A stretch of DNA of 32,506 nt from Myxococcota bacterium. GTDB lineage: Bacteria; Myxococcota_A; UBA9160; UBA4427. Where the stretch lies: contig JANQEL010000012.1 in assembly GCA_028278345.1 (NCBI GenBank), positions 1-32,506 of the forward strand, in the 5' to 3' direction. Position numbers and translations under genes: made by a program. The notes below the pieces were generated by a model. It was given only the letters and a program-made list of their open reading frames with translations. It had not been told where the DNA came from and did no database searches. Shown here piece by piece: positions 25,272-32,506 of this stretch (positions within the stretch are counted from its first letter, which is position 1; each line of letters begins with the position of its first letter).

Positions 25272-25435
25272 GAGAACCCTTTCCTTTCGAGTCGCGCACA
25301 ATTGGGCGCGAGTTCGGGCCGATTGTGCTCCACCCGGGTCATACGCCCAAGATCAATCAGCTGGAACGACCCGCGGTGTCGAGAACACGGGCGCATATCG
25401 CATACACGAAACCCTGGAAGAAGTTCGATCCCCCA

Positions 25436-26659
25436 ATGAACTGGCACGCCCTGTTCTCGGATGACGACCACTCCGATTGGGCGACCATCCACCGCTTCCA
25501 CGCGCTGCAGACCTGGAATCGAGCGCGAGGGATTCGGCAGAAGCTGGGGCTGCTCCTGGCCACCTTCCTCTGGCACGTCATGGCCTGCGCGATGGCGTGG
25601 CGGTGTGCGCAGAAGTTCGGGAACACGGTCGAGGCCGAAAGCGGGATCTCGCGCCGACAACAGATCGCGGAGCAGATCCGCTTCGCCTGCTTCGAGTGCA
25701 TCTCGCCGGCCGCCTACTACCTCTTCCGCCTCTACGAGCCGCGCAACCGCGAGCGCGCGCAGCGCTTCCTCCATCGCTACGAATCGAAGAGCCCCGCGCG
25801 CCTGTTCAGCATCATCTCGCGCGACCCGCAGGCCGTGGGTCGATCCATGAACGACAAGCTCCGGTTCCACGACCACTGCGTCGTCGGCGGGATCCCCACA
25901 CCCCACATCCACATGTGGATCGAAGACGGACACATCGAAGGCGCGGGCGATCTCCGTCGGCTTCCCCGAGCCGACTTCTTCGTGAAACCCCGAATCGGCA
26001 AGGGAGGAAACGGAGCCGCGCTCTGGAAACGCGCGGGTCGCGAACACTTCGTTGGCGCCGTGGGCGAGCGCATCGACGAAGAGACCCTGAGGCAGCGACT
26101 CCTTCGCGAATCACACGACGTGCCGTTGCTGTTGCAGGAGCGCGTCGAGAACCATCCCCACGTCGCGGCTTTCGCGGGACACACCCTCGCGACGGCACGA
26201 ATCATGACGGCGATCAACGAGTCGGGGCACCCCGAACCCGTGATCGTGGTGTTTCGCATGGCAACCGGCCATGCGGTCGTCGACAACTTCCATCGCGGTG
26301 GGCTCGCGGCCAGTGTCGACCTGAAGACCGGCGAACTCGGCAGCGCGGTGGGCATCGACCCGGTCGCTCCGCGCACCGGGGTTCATCCCGATACCGGCGT
26401 GTCCTTCGCGGGCGTGCGCCTGCCGGGTTGGCGCAGGGCGTTGCAGCACGTGGTGCGCGCACACGAACGATTCGACGGGCGGGTCGTGCTGGGATGGGAC
26501 GTCGGCTTCACGCCCAACGGCCCCACCCTCGTCGAAGGCAATTGTTCTCCCGGCGTGCTCATGCTGCAGTGCGCTAGCGGAGAACCCCTGGGCGAATCAC
26601 GGCTCGCACAGCTGCTCGTCTATCACTTGCGGCGACGAGCGCGACGCAGCGCGGCATAG
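25436..26659 (+). CDS. Sugar-transfer-associated ATP-grasp (ATPgrasp_ST type) protein
   Basis: 407 residues from ATG at [13 protein letters not shown] codons at 25376 and 25325 could extend it, but the upstream codons are poor in G/C third positions unlike the gene body. Helical N-terminal part about 1-130, then the ATP-grasp fold: [13 protein letters not shown] (182-194) nucleotide loop with Lys, LQERVENHP (233-241), [12 protein letters not shown] (284-295) and [17 protein letters not shown] (353-369) with the Asp, Glu and Asn expected to bind magnesium. Family members are usually beside exopolysaccharide genes and probably join a carboxylate to an amine or sugar. Here it stands alone, so the substrate is open. 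Confidence 0.85.
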   Translation: MNWHALFSDDDHSDWATIHRFHALQTWNRARGIRQKLGLLLATFLWHVMACAMAWRCAQKFGNTVEAESGISRRQQIAEQIRFACFECISPAAYYLFRLYEPRNRERAQRFLHRYESKSPARLFSIISRDPQAVGRSMNDKLRFHDHCVVGGIPTPHIHMWIEDGHIEGAGDLRRLPRADFFVKPRIGKGGNGAALWKRAGREHFVGAVGERIDEETLRQRLLRESHDVPLLLQERVENHPHVAAFAGHTLATARIMTAINESGHPEPVIVVFRMATGHAVVDNFHRGGLAASVDLKTGELGSAVGIDPVAPRTGVHPDTGVSFAGVRLPGWRRALQHVVRAHERFDGRVVLGWDVGFTPNGPTLVEGNCSPGVLMLQCASGEPLGESRLAQLLVYHLRRRARRSAA

Positions 26660-26729
26660 CCTGGCCTCGCCAGCCCCCGTGAGTTCACTAGCGTCTCCAG
26701 GTCCTGGGGAACACACGGGAGGATCACCC

Positions 26730-27845
26730 ATGGCCGGCGTTCGTGTCCTCGTCGGAACGCGCAAGGGCGCGTTCATCCTGACTTCCGATGGCAAGCGCGA
26801 GAGCTGGGATGTGGCGGGCCCCCACTTTCCGGGTTGGGAGATCTACCACCTGAAGGGCTCGCCCGTCGATCCGAACCGCATCTACGTGTCGCAGTCGACG
26901 AGTTGGTTCGGACAGATCATCCAGCGCTCGGACGACGGCGGGAAGACCTTCGAACCCGTCGGCAACGAGTTCCTCTACGAAGGCGAGACCGGCACCCACC
27001 AGTGGTTCGACGGGACGCTGCAGCCCTGGAAATTCACGCGCGTATGGCATCTCGAACCCTCTCTCGCGAATCCCGATCACGTCTACGCCGGCGTGGAAGA
27101 CGCAGCGCTCTTCGAGTCGACGGATGCGGGTGCCAGCTGGAAGGAGCTGCCGGGCCTGCGCACCCACGGCACGGGGCCCGACTGGATGCCTGGCGCCGGC
27201 GGACTCTGCCTTCACACCATCCTGATCGACCCGAGCGACCACGCCCGCATCATCGTGGCGATCTCGTCGGCGGGCACCTTCCGCACCCTCGACGCGGGCA
27301 AGACCTGGGAGCCGATCAACCGCGGCCTGATCTCCCCTCAGATCCCGGAACCCGAGGCGGAGATCGGCCACTGCGTCCACAACCTGGCCATGCACCCCAC
27401 CCGCCCGAACGTCCTCTTCATGCAGAAGCACTGGGACGTCATGCGCAGCGACGACGGCGGTGACTCGTGGCAGGAAGTGAGCGGCAATCTCCCGAGTGAC
27501 TTCGGCTTCCCCATCGAAGTCCACGCCCACGAACCCGAGACCATCTACGTGGTGCCGATCTTGAGTGACGAGCAGCACTTCCCTCCGGATGGCAAGCTGC
27601 GCGTCTATCGCAGTCGCAGCGGGGGCGATGAATGGGAAGCCCTCACCCGCGGCCTTCCGCAGGAGCACTGCTACGCGAACGTGTTGCGCGACGCGATGGC
27701 GTCCGATGTGCTCGATCCGTGTGGCATCTACTTCGGCACGACCGGCGGTGAGGTCTATGCCTCACCAGACGGGGGCGACACCTGGCAGGCGATCGCGAGC
27801 CACCTGCCGGCCGTGTGCTCGGTCGAGGTGCAGACGCTGCCGTGA
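26730..27845 (+). CDS. Asp-box (BNR) beta-propeller protein, sialidase-like fold
   Basis: 371 residues, ATG at [13 protein letters not shown] with GGGAGGAT upstream. Six Asp-box repeats are visible at about 67-74 (SDDGGKTF), 130-137 (STDAGASW), 187-193 (LDAGKTW), 240-247 (SDDGGDSW), 295-302 (SRSGGDEW) and 345-352 (SPDGGDTW), giving a six-bladed propeller. There is no signal peptide, so it is probably cytoplasmic, which is unusual for a sialidase. The Arg triad and catalytic Tyr/Glu of true sialidases are not evident; a histidine- and tryptophan-rich region (about 89-107, [19 protein letters not shown]) may form the pocket. It overlaps the next gene by 4 nt (GTGA), so the two proteins are probably made together. 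Confidence 0.9.
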   Translation: MAGVRVLVGTRKGAFILTSDGKRESWDVAGPHFPGWEIYHLKGSPVDPNRIYVSQSTSWFGQIIQRSDDGGKTFEPVGNEFLYEGETGTHQWFDGTLQPWKFTRVWHLEPSLANPDHVYAGVEDAALFESTDAGASWKELPGLRTHGTGPDWMPGAGGLCLHTILIDPSDHARIIVAISSAGTFRTLDAGKTWEPINRGLISPQIPEPEAEIGHCVHNLAMHPTRPNVLFMQKHWDVMRSDDGGDSWQEVSGNLPSDFGFPIEVHAHEPETIYVVPILSDEQHFPPDGKLRVYRSRSGGDEWEALTRGLPQEHCYANVLRDAMASDVLDPCGIYFGTTGGEVYASPDGGDTWQAIASHLPAVCSVEVQTLP

Positions 27846-28156
27846 CGAAAGCGGCGCGCCCCATTCGCATCGCGATCCCGGGCCACCTGCAGACCCTCGC
27901 CGGCGTTTCGGGGGAGGTGGTGGTCGAGGTCCCGGGCGAGACCACCATCCGCGCCGCCCTCGACGCCCTCGAAGCACGACACCCCGTGCTGCGCGGCACG
28001 ATTCGCGACCACGGCACGAAGCAGCGCCGCGCCTTCGTCCGCTTCTTCGTCTGCAACGAAGACTGGTCCCACGATGCCCAGGAACGCCATCTCCCCGATC
28101 CCATCGTGGATGGTTCGGAGGCCTTCGTGGTGCTGGGAGCAATGTCGGGCGGTTGA
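27842..28156 (+). CDS. MoaD/ThiS-like sulfur-carrier or ubiquitin-fold protein with C-terminal Gly-Gly
   Basis: 104 residues from GTG inside the GTGA overlap with the propeller gene. The beta-grasp order is seen: [52 protein letters not shown], and the last strand [17 protein letters not shown]. The protein ends exactly in Gly-Gly, the residues that are adenylated and thiocarboxylated in MoaD and ThiS. It is longer than MoaD (about 80) because of an insert around residues 55-75 ([14 protein letters not shown]). No MoaE, ThiG, E1-like or JAMM protease gene is in the window. It could donate sulfur, or be attached to protein targets; neither is shown. Confidence 0.88.
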   Translation: MTKAARPIRIAIPGHLQTLAGVSGEVVVEVPGETTIRAALDALEARHPVLRGTIRDHGTKQRRAFVRFFVCNEDWSHDAQERHLPDPIVDGSEAFVVLGAMSGG

Positions 28157-28165
28157 TCCCGCGGC

Positions 28166-28714
28166 TCAGCGAAGTCGCTCGGCCGCGGCCAACCTCGCGA
28201 TGCGATCGTAGTCGGGGTGGTCGGCCGCGTGGCGATACTCGTGCGCCCACAACACCCGGGTGCCACGCGTGAGGAAGGCGCCGGGCATGCGCCAGATGTC
28301 CCCCATGCGCGGCCCGTTCTCGTGCCCCTTGGCTTCGGCGCGCGACTTCGCCGACCAGACCGAGGGACCGAACATCTTCATCATTCCACCTCGACCGACG
28401 CCGAAGCCCTCGTAGAACTCGCCCTGCGGATCCGCCACGGCCCGAAGATCCGGCCAATAGCGGCGCAGGAACGCGCGGCCCTCGGTCGGGCTGCCCTGGA
28501 AGAAAAAGAGCGCCTTCGGAAAGCGGGAATCGCGCTCGGAAACCTCTCGCATGTCCGCCAGGGTCTCGCGACAGAACATGCAACCGAAGTGGCGCAGGAA
28601 GACCAGCAGCGTGGGCTCGTCGTCGAGTTGATCGCGCAGGGTGCCGGGCATGACGCCCGGGCCGGCGACCGGTGCATCGAGCATCGCAGCGGGGATTTCA
28701 TCTCCGGCGTTCAT
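28166..28714 (-). CDS. Peroxiredoxin-like protein (AhpC-TSA_2 / PRXL2 type)
   Basis: 182 residues. The thioredoxin fold begins LLVFLRHFGCMFCRETLADM; Cys45 and Cys48 make a CxxC, as in the PRXL2/SelL group, in place of the peroxiredoxin PxxxTxxC. The remainder (FFFQGSPTEGRAFLRRYWPDL, GAFLTRGTRVLWAHEYRHAADHPD) matches that group. It probably reduces a disulfide or peroxide in the cytoplasm. Ribosome site weak (AGGCC). Converges with the MoaD-like gene with 9 nt between stops and is divergent from the DCC thiol-disulfide gene, another CxxC protein. Confidence 0.92.
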   Translation of the reverse strand: MNAGDEIPAAMLDAPVAGPGVMPGTLRDQLDDEPTLLVFLRHFGCMFCRETLADMREVSERDSRFPKALFFFQGSPTEGRAFLRRYWPDLRAVADPQGEFYEGFGVGRGGMMKMFGPSVWSAKSRAEAKGHENGPRMGDIWRMPGAFLTRGTRVLWAHEYRHAADHPDYDRIARLAAAERLR

Positions 28715-28794
28715 GTCAGGCCTACCGTCACAGTCCGTTCGAGAGCATATTGCCTTCTCTTCCCGTTTTTGTCCATATTTTATATTTATTTATC

Positions 28795-28823
28795 TTGACA
28801 TCTATGGGCGGAGGGTCGATGGT
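28795..28823 (+). promoter_or_regulatory. Candidate sigma-70 promoter with A/T-rich upstream element for the DCC gene
   Basis: TTGACA at 28795-28800 is a perfect -35 box. At 17 bp spacing GATGGT (28818-28823) is a weak -10. Directly upstream, 28765-28794 is a strongly A/T-rich stretch that resembles an UP element. The gene start at 28865 is about 35 nt after the expected transcription start. The poor -10 limits confidence. Confidence 0.4.
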
Positions 28824-28864
28824 CTTCTCGATCGGGGCCTACCCCGGGAACCGAGGATCGAGCC

Positions 28865-29329
28865 ATGAGCCAGCGCTGGGATATCCGGCTGTTGTACGAC
28901 GGGGGTTGTCCCCTGTGCGCCCGGGAGATCGCTTTTCTGGCACGACGGGATCGCGAACGCGGGCGCATCCGGTTCGAGGACATCTCCGCCACGGACTTCG
29001 ACGCTTCGCGCTATGAGCTCGACCCGTCGAGCGTGATGGCGCGCATGCATGCGGTGCTCCCCGATGGGCGCGTGGTCCAGGGCATGGAGGTCTTCCGGCG
29101 GGCCTACGCGGCAGTGGGGCTCGGTTGGTTGCTCGCGCCCACCGGTTGGCCCGGCCTCCGGCGCTTCTTCGACTGGGTCTACGGCGTGTTCGCGCGCAAC
29201 CGGTTGCGATGGACCGCGCGCGACTGCGCGTGCGAGATCGGTTCGCAACCCGACCCGAAACGCACGAAGGGCGCCCCAACCACCAGGCCGGGACGCCCTT
29301 CGACGTTCGGATCGATCGCGACGGACTAG
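28865..29329 (+). CDS. DCC (DUF393) thiol-disulfide oxidoreductase family protein
   Basis: 154 residues, ATG at [10 protein letters not shown] with GAGGAT upstream. The family motif DxxCxxC is present as [11 protein letters not shown], with Cys15 and Cys18; it continues [36 protein letters not shown] and [13 protein letters not shown] as expected. Core length is about 125; the last 25 residues (after CACEIGSQ) are an unusual Pro/Arg/Lys/Thr-rich tail. That tail is encoded by DNA that forms a strong hairpin, probably the terminator of the pyrophosphatase gene on the other strand. The stop overlaps the hppA stop by 4 nt. It should reduce or oxidise a protein thiol; partner unknown. Confidence 0.92.
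   Translation: MSQRWDIRLLYDGGCPLCAREIAFLARRDRERGRIRFEDISATDFDASRYELDPSSVMARMHAVLPDGRVVQGMEVFRRAYAAVGLGWLLAPTGWPGLRRFFDWVYGVFARNRLRWTARDCACEIGSQPDPKRTKGAPTTRPGRPSTFGSIATD
29265..29302 (-). terminator. Hairpin after hppA, located inside the 3' coding end of the DCC gene
   Basis: CGAAGGGCG-C-CCC (29265-29277) pairs with GGG-A-CGCCCTTCG (29290-29302): 12 of 13 pairs, 12-nt loop. On the minus strand it lies about 24 nt after the hppA stop and is followed by a short T-run (GTGCGTTTCG). It resembles the hairpin at 2225-2256, which also ends in a short T-run. The stem is in the DCC coding frame and fixes its tail sequence. Confidence 0.6.
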
Positions 29330-31422
29330 AAGGTCGCGATCAGCGGAGCGATCAGCAGGCTCACGACGCTCATCACCTTGATGAGGATCGCGACGCCGGG
29401 GCCGCTCGTATCCTTGAAGGGATCGCCGACGGTGTCGCCGATGACGGCGGCCTTGTGGGCCTCCGAACCCTTGGGATGACCTTCGAGGCCGCCCGCTTCG
29501 ATGTGCTTCTTGGCGTTGTCCCAGGCACCGCCCGCGTTCGCCATGAACAGCGAGAGCGAGGCCCCCACCGCCACGGCACCCGCGAGCATGCCCGCGAGCG
29601 ATGCCGGGCCGAGCAGGAAGCCGACGGTGACCGGCGCGAGGATCGCCACCGAGCCGGGCAGGATCATCTGGGAGAGCGCCGCCTTGGTCGCGATGTCGAC
29701 GATCACCGTGCTTTCGGGCTCGGCGTTGCCTTCGCGCAGGCCGGGGATCTCGTTGAACTGGCGGATGATCTCGTCGATGATCGCTTGCGCGGCCTTGCCG
29801 ACCGCCATCATCGTGGAAGCACCCACCGCGTAGGGCAGACAGGCGCCGATCAGGAGACCCACGAGGATCGGCGCATCGTCGAGCTTCAGCACCAGCGAAC
29901 CCATGCCTTCAGCCTCGCGCACGAAGTTCACCTCGAGGATGAACGCGGAGAAGAGCGAGAGCACCGTCAGCGTCGCGGAACCGATCGCGAAACCCTTGCC
30001 GATCGCCGCCGTGGTGTTGCCCACCGCGTCGAGTTCGTCGGTGATGTCACGGACTTCCTTGCCGAGTTCGCTCATCTCACTGATGCCGCCGGCGTTGTCG
30101 GCGATCGGCCCATAGGCATCGACGGTCATCACGATCGCGGTGCCGGCGAGCATGCCCACGGTGCCCATTGCGATGCCGTAGAGCCCCATGCCTTCGGGCA
30201 TCACCGCATTGGCGAGGAAGCCCACGATCGCGACGATGAAGAGGGAAACCACCGTGCTCTCCATGCCCACCGAGATCCCGGAGATGACGCCCGTGCCCGC
30301 GCCCGTCTTCGACGCCTCGGCGACCTTTTCGATCGGCCCCCACGCCGTGTAGTACTCGGTGACGAGCCCGATCAGGGCACCGCCGATCGCGCCCGCGCCG
30401 AGCGCGTACGGAATCGACATGCTGACGCCGAGAGCCGGCATGATGGCCAGTGCCGCGACGACCATGATGATCGAGGGCACGACCAGAGCGGCGCGCAACA
30501 CCATGGCCGGCGCGTTGGCGCGCAGCGCGCGTGCAATGAAGATGCACAGGATACTGATCGCGAGGCCGAGCCCAGCGAGAAAGAGCGGGATCGTCACGGC
30601 CAGGAAGCGGGCCTCCATGCCCGTCGTGCCATCCGTGAACAGACCGTTGATGTACTCGGCCCTGGCCGTGAGGGCGATCGCCATCGCCGCCACCAGCGCG
30701 GCCACGAGGGACTCGTAGATGTCGGCGCCCATACCGGCCACGTCACCGACGTTGTCGCCGACGTTGTCCGCGATGCCGCCCGGGTTGCGCGGATCGTCTT
30801 CGGGAATGCCCTCGACGACCTTGCCTGCGATGTCGGAACCGACGTCCGCCGCCTTGGTGTAGATGCCGCCGCCCACGCGCGAGAAGAGCGCGATCGACGA
30901 CGCGCCCACCGCGAAGCTGTGGAGCACCGTCGCGAGATGGGTGTCTTCCGCATAGATGTAGTAGAGGACGCCGAGGCCGAGAACCGCGGTCGAAGCCACG
31001 AAGAGCCCCATCACCGCGCCGCCGTCGAGGGCCGTGAGGAGCGCGTTCGGCTTCGAGCCCTCGCGCGCGGCCTGGCTGGTGCGCACGTTCGCGTAGGTCG
31101 CTGCCTTCATGCCGATGAAACCGCTGAACAGCGAGAGGAAGGCACCGAACAGGAAGCAGAGGCCCGCGAGCAACCCGGTGCCCTGCCCCTGGAAGGCAAT
31201 CCAGAGGAAGAGGAACACGCCGACGGAGTAGAAGGCCAACACCTTGTACTCGCGCATCAGGAAGGCCATCGCGCCTTCGCGGATGTACTGCCCGATCATG
31301 TTCATGGTCTCCGTGCCTTCCGGGAGACCCTTCACGCGGAAATAGAAGAAGAAGGCGACGGCGATGCCCACCACGCTCGCAATGAGCGGGGCCATCGTCA
31401 GCTGTTCGATCAAACTACTCAT
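29326..31422 (-). CDS. hppA: Membrane-bound ion-translocating pyrophosphatase, K+-dependent type
   Basis: 698 residues. The ATG at MSSLIEQL has GGAAAG seven bases upstream; an ATG four codons earlier touches its own weak site and is less likely. About 16 membrane helices. Substrate residues: [14 protein letters not shown] (193-206), [12 protein letters not shown] (219-230), [12 protein letters not shown], and [11 protein letters not shown] with [14 protein letters not shown] at the end. [10 protein letters not shown] (468-477), with Ala at the position that is Lys in potassium-independent enzymes, predicts K+ dependence. ADIYES (233-238) has a Glu at the place seen in Na+-pumping Thermotoga enzyme (ADLLES), so Na+ transport is possible beside H+. 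It uses PPi from biosynthesis to energise the membrane. Its stop shares CTAG with the DCC gene. Confidence 0.97.
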   Translation of the reverse strand: MSSLIEQLTMAPLIASVVGIAVAFFFYFRVKGLPEGTETMNMIGQYIREGAMAFLMREYKVLAFYSVGVFLFLWIAFQGQGTGLLAGLCFLFGAFLSLFSGFIGMKAATYANVRTSQAAREGSKPNALLTALDGGAVMGLFVASTAVLGLGVLYYIYAEDTHLATVLHSFAVGASSIALFSRVGGGIYTKAADVGSDIAGKVVEGIPEDDPRNPGGIADNVGDNVGDVAGMGADIYESLVAALVAAMAIALTARAEYINGLFTDGTTGMEARFLAVTIPLFLAGLGLAISILCIFIARALRANAPAMVLRAALVVPSIIMVVAALAIMPALGVSMSIPYALGAGAIGGALIGLVTEYYTAWGPIEKVAEASKTGAGTGVISGISVGMESTVVSLFIVAIVGFLANAVMPEGMGLYGIAMGTVGMLAGTAIVMTVDAYGPIADNAGGISEMSELGKEVRDITDELDAVGNTTAAIGKGFAIGSATLTVLSLFSAFILEVNFVREAEGMGSLVLKLDDAPILVGLLIGACLPYAVGASTMMAVGKAAQAIIDEIIRQFNEIPGLREGNAEPESTVIVDIATKAALSQMILPGSVAILAPVTVGFLLGPASLAGMLAGAVAVGASLSLFMANAGGAWDNAKKHIEAGGLEGHPKGSEAHKAAVIGDTVGDPFKDTSGPGVAILIKVMSVVSLLIAPLIATF

Positions 31423-31939
31423 CTGGCTTTCCATCCTGTCAGGCTGTCGGGGACCGGCCGGGGGGCCGTCCTCCGCTTCTGTGCAGTCGGTGCAATCGGT
31501 TGTGGTTCGGGGTGTCGGGGGGCGGCGCTACGCGGGTCGCGCAGCCGTGCCGGGGCTGGGCCGAGGCCCGGGTGGAACGTCTCTCGAAACGTCGCTCGAC
31601 GTCTCACCGAAAAGCATCGAGACCCGGTTGAGTCTCGACCGATCCCGCTGGGTCTTTCGTGGGGTTCGCGGGGGAGGCTCGGGGGAGATGCAGCCTCACG
31701 AGGGGCTGCCGATCCCGGGCGAGTGAGTAGCGACTCCCGCAGGGGCGGGCAAGAAATTTGCCCTGTTTTTTCGGGCCGTTGCCTCGTCACCGCGGGTCGG
31801 GAAGCGGGCCGGCGGGTGGCGCGCGGGGGGCACTGACTCGGCCGCCGCCGTGCGGGTAAGTGCGCGGATTCCGGAGAGGATGCCGAGCCACGCCGTGCGG
31901 GTATGCTGGTCGGCCGCCAACCCGAAGGAGACCCGCCCG
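31423..31939. other. 517-nt gene-free stretch with several stem-loops between hppA and an EthD-like gene
   Basis: No credible coding frame on either strand: frames here lack ribosome sites and have repetitive Arg/Gly composition. I see an inverted repeat TCGAGAC/GTCTCGA (31617-31638), a stem CAGCCTC/GGGGCTG (31691-31708, one G-T pair) and an intrinsic terminator facing right (31747-31771). Both flanking genes start outward from it, so it must contain the promoter of hppA (left) and of the EthD-like gene (right). I could not match a named riboswitch. Confidence 0.6.
31747..31771 (+). terminator. Rho-independent terminator facing right with no annotated gene before it
   Basis: GGGCAA (31747-31752) pairs with TTGCCC (31758-31763) over a 5-nt loop; TG and then six T follow (31766-31771). 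This is the longest T-run after a stem in the window. The nearest rightward gene upstream ends at 29329, and the hppA gene in between reads leftward. It may end a small RNA, or act as an attenuator in the leader of the gene at 31940. Confidence 0.6.
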
Positions 31940-32506
31940 ATGGAGAAGCTCGTGTATCTGACCTTTCCCGTGGACTTCGGGGGCGACGGATGCGACCCGG
32001 CCGCCTATCGAGAGCGCCTGCTCGACGAGATCGCTCCGAAGATCCTTGCCGCCGAGGGGGTTCGCGGCCTCAACATCGGCGTGAACGATCTTCAGCAGGA
32101 GATCCCGAAGCCGATCATCCTGCTCGGCGAAGGCGCCAGCCTCGGTGCAGCCGTTTCGGTGTGGATGGATTCACTCGACGCGCGCGGGCCGATCGAAGCG
32201 GCGCTCAGCGAACGGGGTGAGCGCCTCGAGGGCTATCTCGTCACCGAGTCGATCCCCCAGGCCTGCACCGATCGCGATTGGGCGGACGGCGAACGCAGTC
32301 CCGGCCTCACCCACTTCACCTGGTTCGAGAAGGCCAAGGGGGTGAGCGAAGAGGATTTCTTCCACAACTGGTTCGAAGTCCACACTCCCTTCTCCGCCGA
32401 TCTCCATCCCCTGCGTTGGGAGTACGTGCGCAACGTGGTGGCGCGACCGCTCACGAAGGACGCCCCTCCGATCCGCGCGATCGTGGCCGAACGCTTTCGC
32501 GAATTG
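31940..32506 (+). CDS. EthD-domain protein (dimeric alpha/beta barrel), C-terminus beyond window
   Basis: 189 residues are visible, open at the window end. ATG at MEKLVYLTFPVDF, with GAAGGAG nine bases upstream. Two ferredoxin-like halves are suggested: VYLTFPVDFGG with RERLLDEIAPKILA first, then THFTWFEKAKGVSEEDFFHNWFEVHTPFSADLHP, which carries the EthD pattern (Phe-x-x-x-Trp-x-x-x-His-x-Pro). EthD was named from an ETBE-degradation cluster; most members have no known reaction. It is preceded by the structured gene-free stretch and may be controlled by it. Confidence 0.82.
   Translation, partial: MEKLVYLTFPVDFGGDGCDPAAYRERLLDEIAPKILAAEGVRGLNIGVNDLQQEIPKPIILLGEGASLGAAVSVWMDSLDARGPIEAALSERGERLEGYLVTESIPQACTDRDWADGERSPGLTHFTWFEKAKGVSEEDFFHNWFEVHTPFSADLHPLRWEYVRNVVARPLTKDAPPIRAIVAERFREL

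Noticed and set aside
26730..27845. Calling the propeller a sialidase
   Set aside because: Asp boxes only show the fold; catalytic Arg triad, Tyr and Asp are not evident and there is no signal peptide.
31669..31682. AGGCTCGG resembling the 3' core of the SAH riboswitch
   Set aside because: The matching 5' core (GAGGAGCGYTGC-like) is not present upstream and no SAH-cycle gene is near.
29125..31836. Very long plus-strand open frame, 903 codons, across hppA
   Set aside because: Antisense shadow of the pyrophosphatase; Asp/His/Arg-rich, no motif, no ribosome site.
1..32506. tRNA, rRNA, CRISPR, transposase or phage genes
   Set aside because: Looked for on both strands; none seen.

Overview
The window is about 32.5 kb of G+C-rich (roughly two thirds by eye), tightly packed bacterial chromosome. 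It holds 31 protein genes, two of them cut by the window edges, and I see no RNA gene, insertion sequence, phage gene or CRISPR array. The gene mix is an oxidative, lipid-oriented repertoire: acyl-CoA dehydrogenase, SDRs, sulfotransferase, DUF3604, CMD and VOC proteins, EthD domain, an MMPL/RND exporter and a membrane pyrophosphatase. With frequent GTG/TTG starts and ankyrin-caspase proteins, this points to an uncultured Myxococcota / Desulfobacterota / Binatota-like lineage. That placement is inference from gene content, not from a marker gene.

Region 1 (1-6553) is an envelope and proteolysis block. Two tandem, translationally coupled exported ankyrin-caspase (C14) proteins are followed, on the same strand, by a membrane zinc protease (YugP type) and an M48 lipoprotein protease. 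A divergent exported protein of unknown role and a multi-pass histidine-motif membrane protein with C-terminal TPRs complete it. Region 2 (6596-9686) holds small stand-alone genes: VOC protein, outer-membrane barrel candidate, lipoprotein cytochrome c, bile-acid-symporter-family transporter and a DUF1330 protein.

Region 3 (9692-14096) is a clear four-gene minus-strand operon, DUF3604 > CMD > VOC > sulfotransferase, with 24-38 nt gaps; it looks like a small-molecule or lipid-processing module. Region 4 (14279-16621) has two SDR oxidoreductases flanking a YfcG/YghU-like glutathione transferase. Region 5 (16608-23452) pairs an MMPL/RND exporter, read leftward, with a rightward operon of a saccharopine-dehydrogenase/trans-enoyl-reductase-like protein, an MFS transporter and an exported protein of unknown role; this suggests lipid tailoring and export.

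Region 6 (23453-29329) contains an acyl-CoA dehydrogenase, a YaiI/UPF0178 protein, a solitary sugar-transfer-type ATP-grasp protein, an overlapping pair of an Asp-box beta-propeller and a MoaD/ThiS-like protein ending in Gly-Gly, a peroxiredoxin-like protein and a DCC thiol-disulfide protein. Region 7 (29326-32506) has the membrane pyrophosphatase hppA, a 517-nt gene-free structured stretch with an unexplained plus-strand terminator, and the start of an EthD-domain protein.

The most interesting items are the tandem secreted ankyrin-caspases (the complete one has an EF-hand-like loop), the propeller/MoaD-like pair, the gene-free structured region beside hppA, and the DUF3604 operon. None is proven to be a new system from sequence alone.
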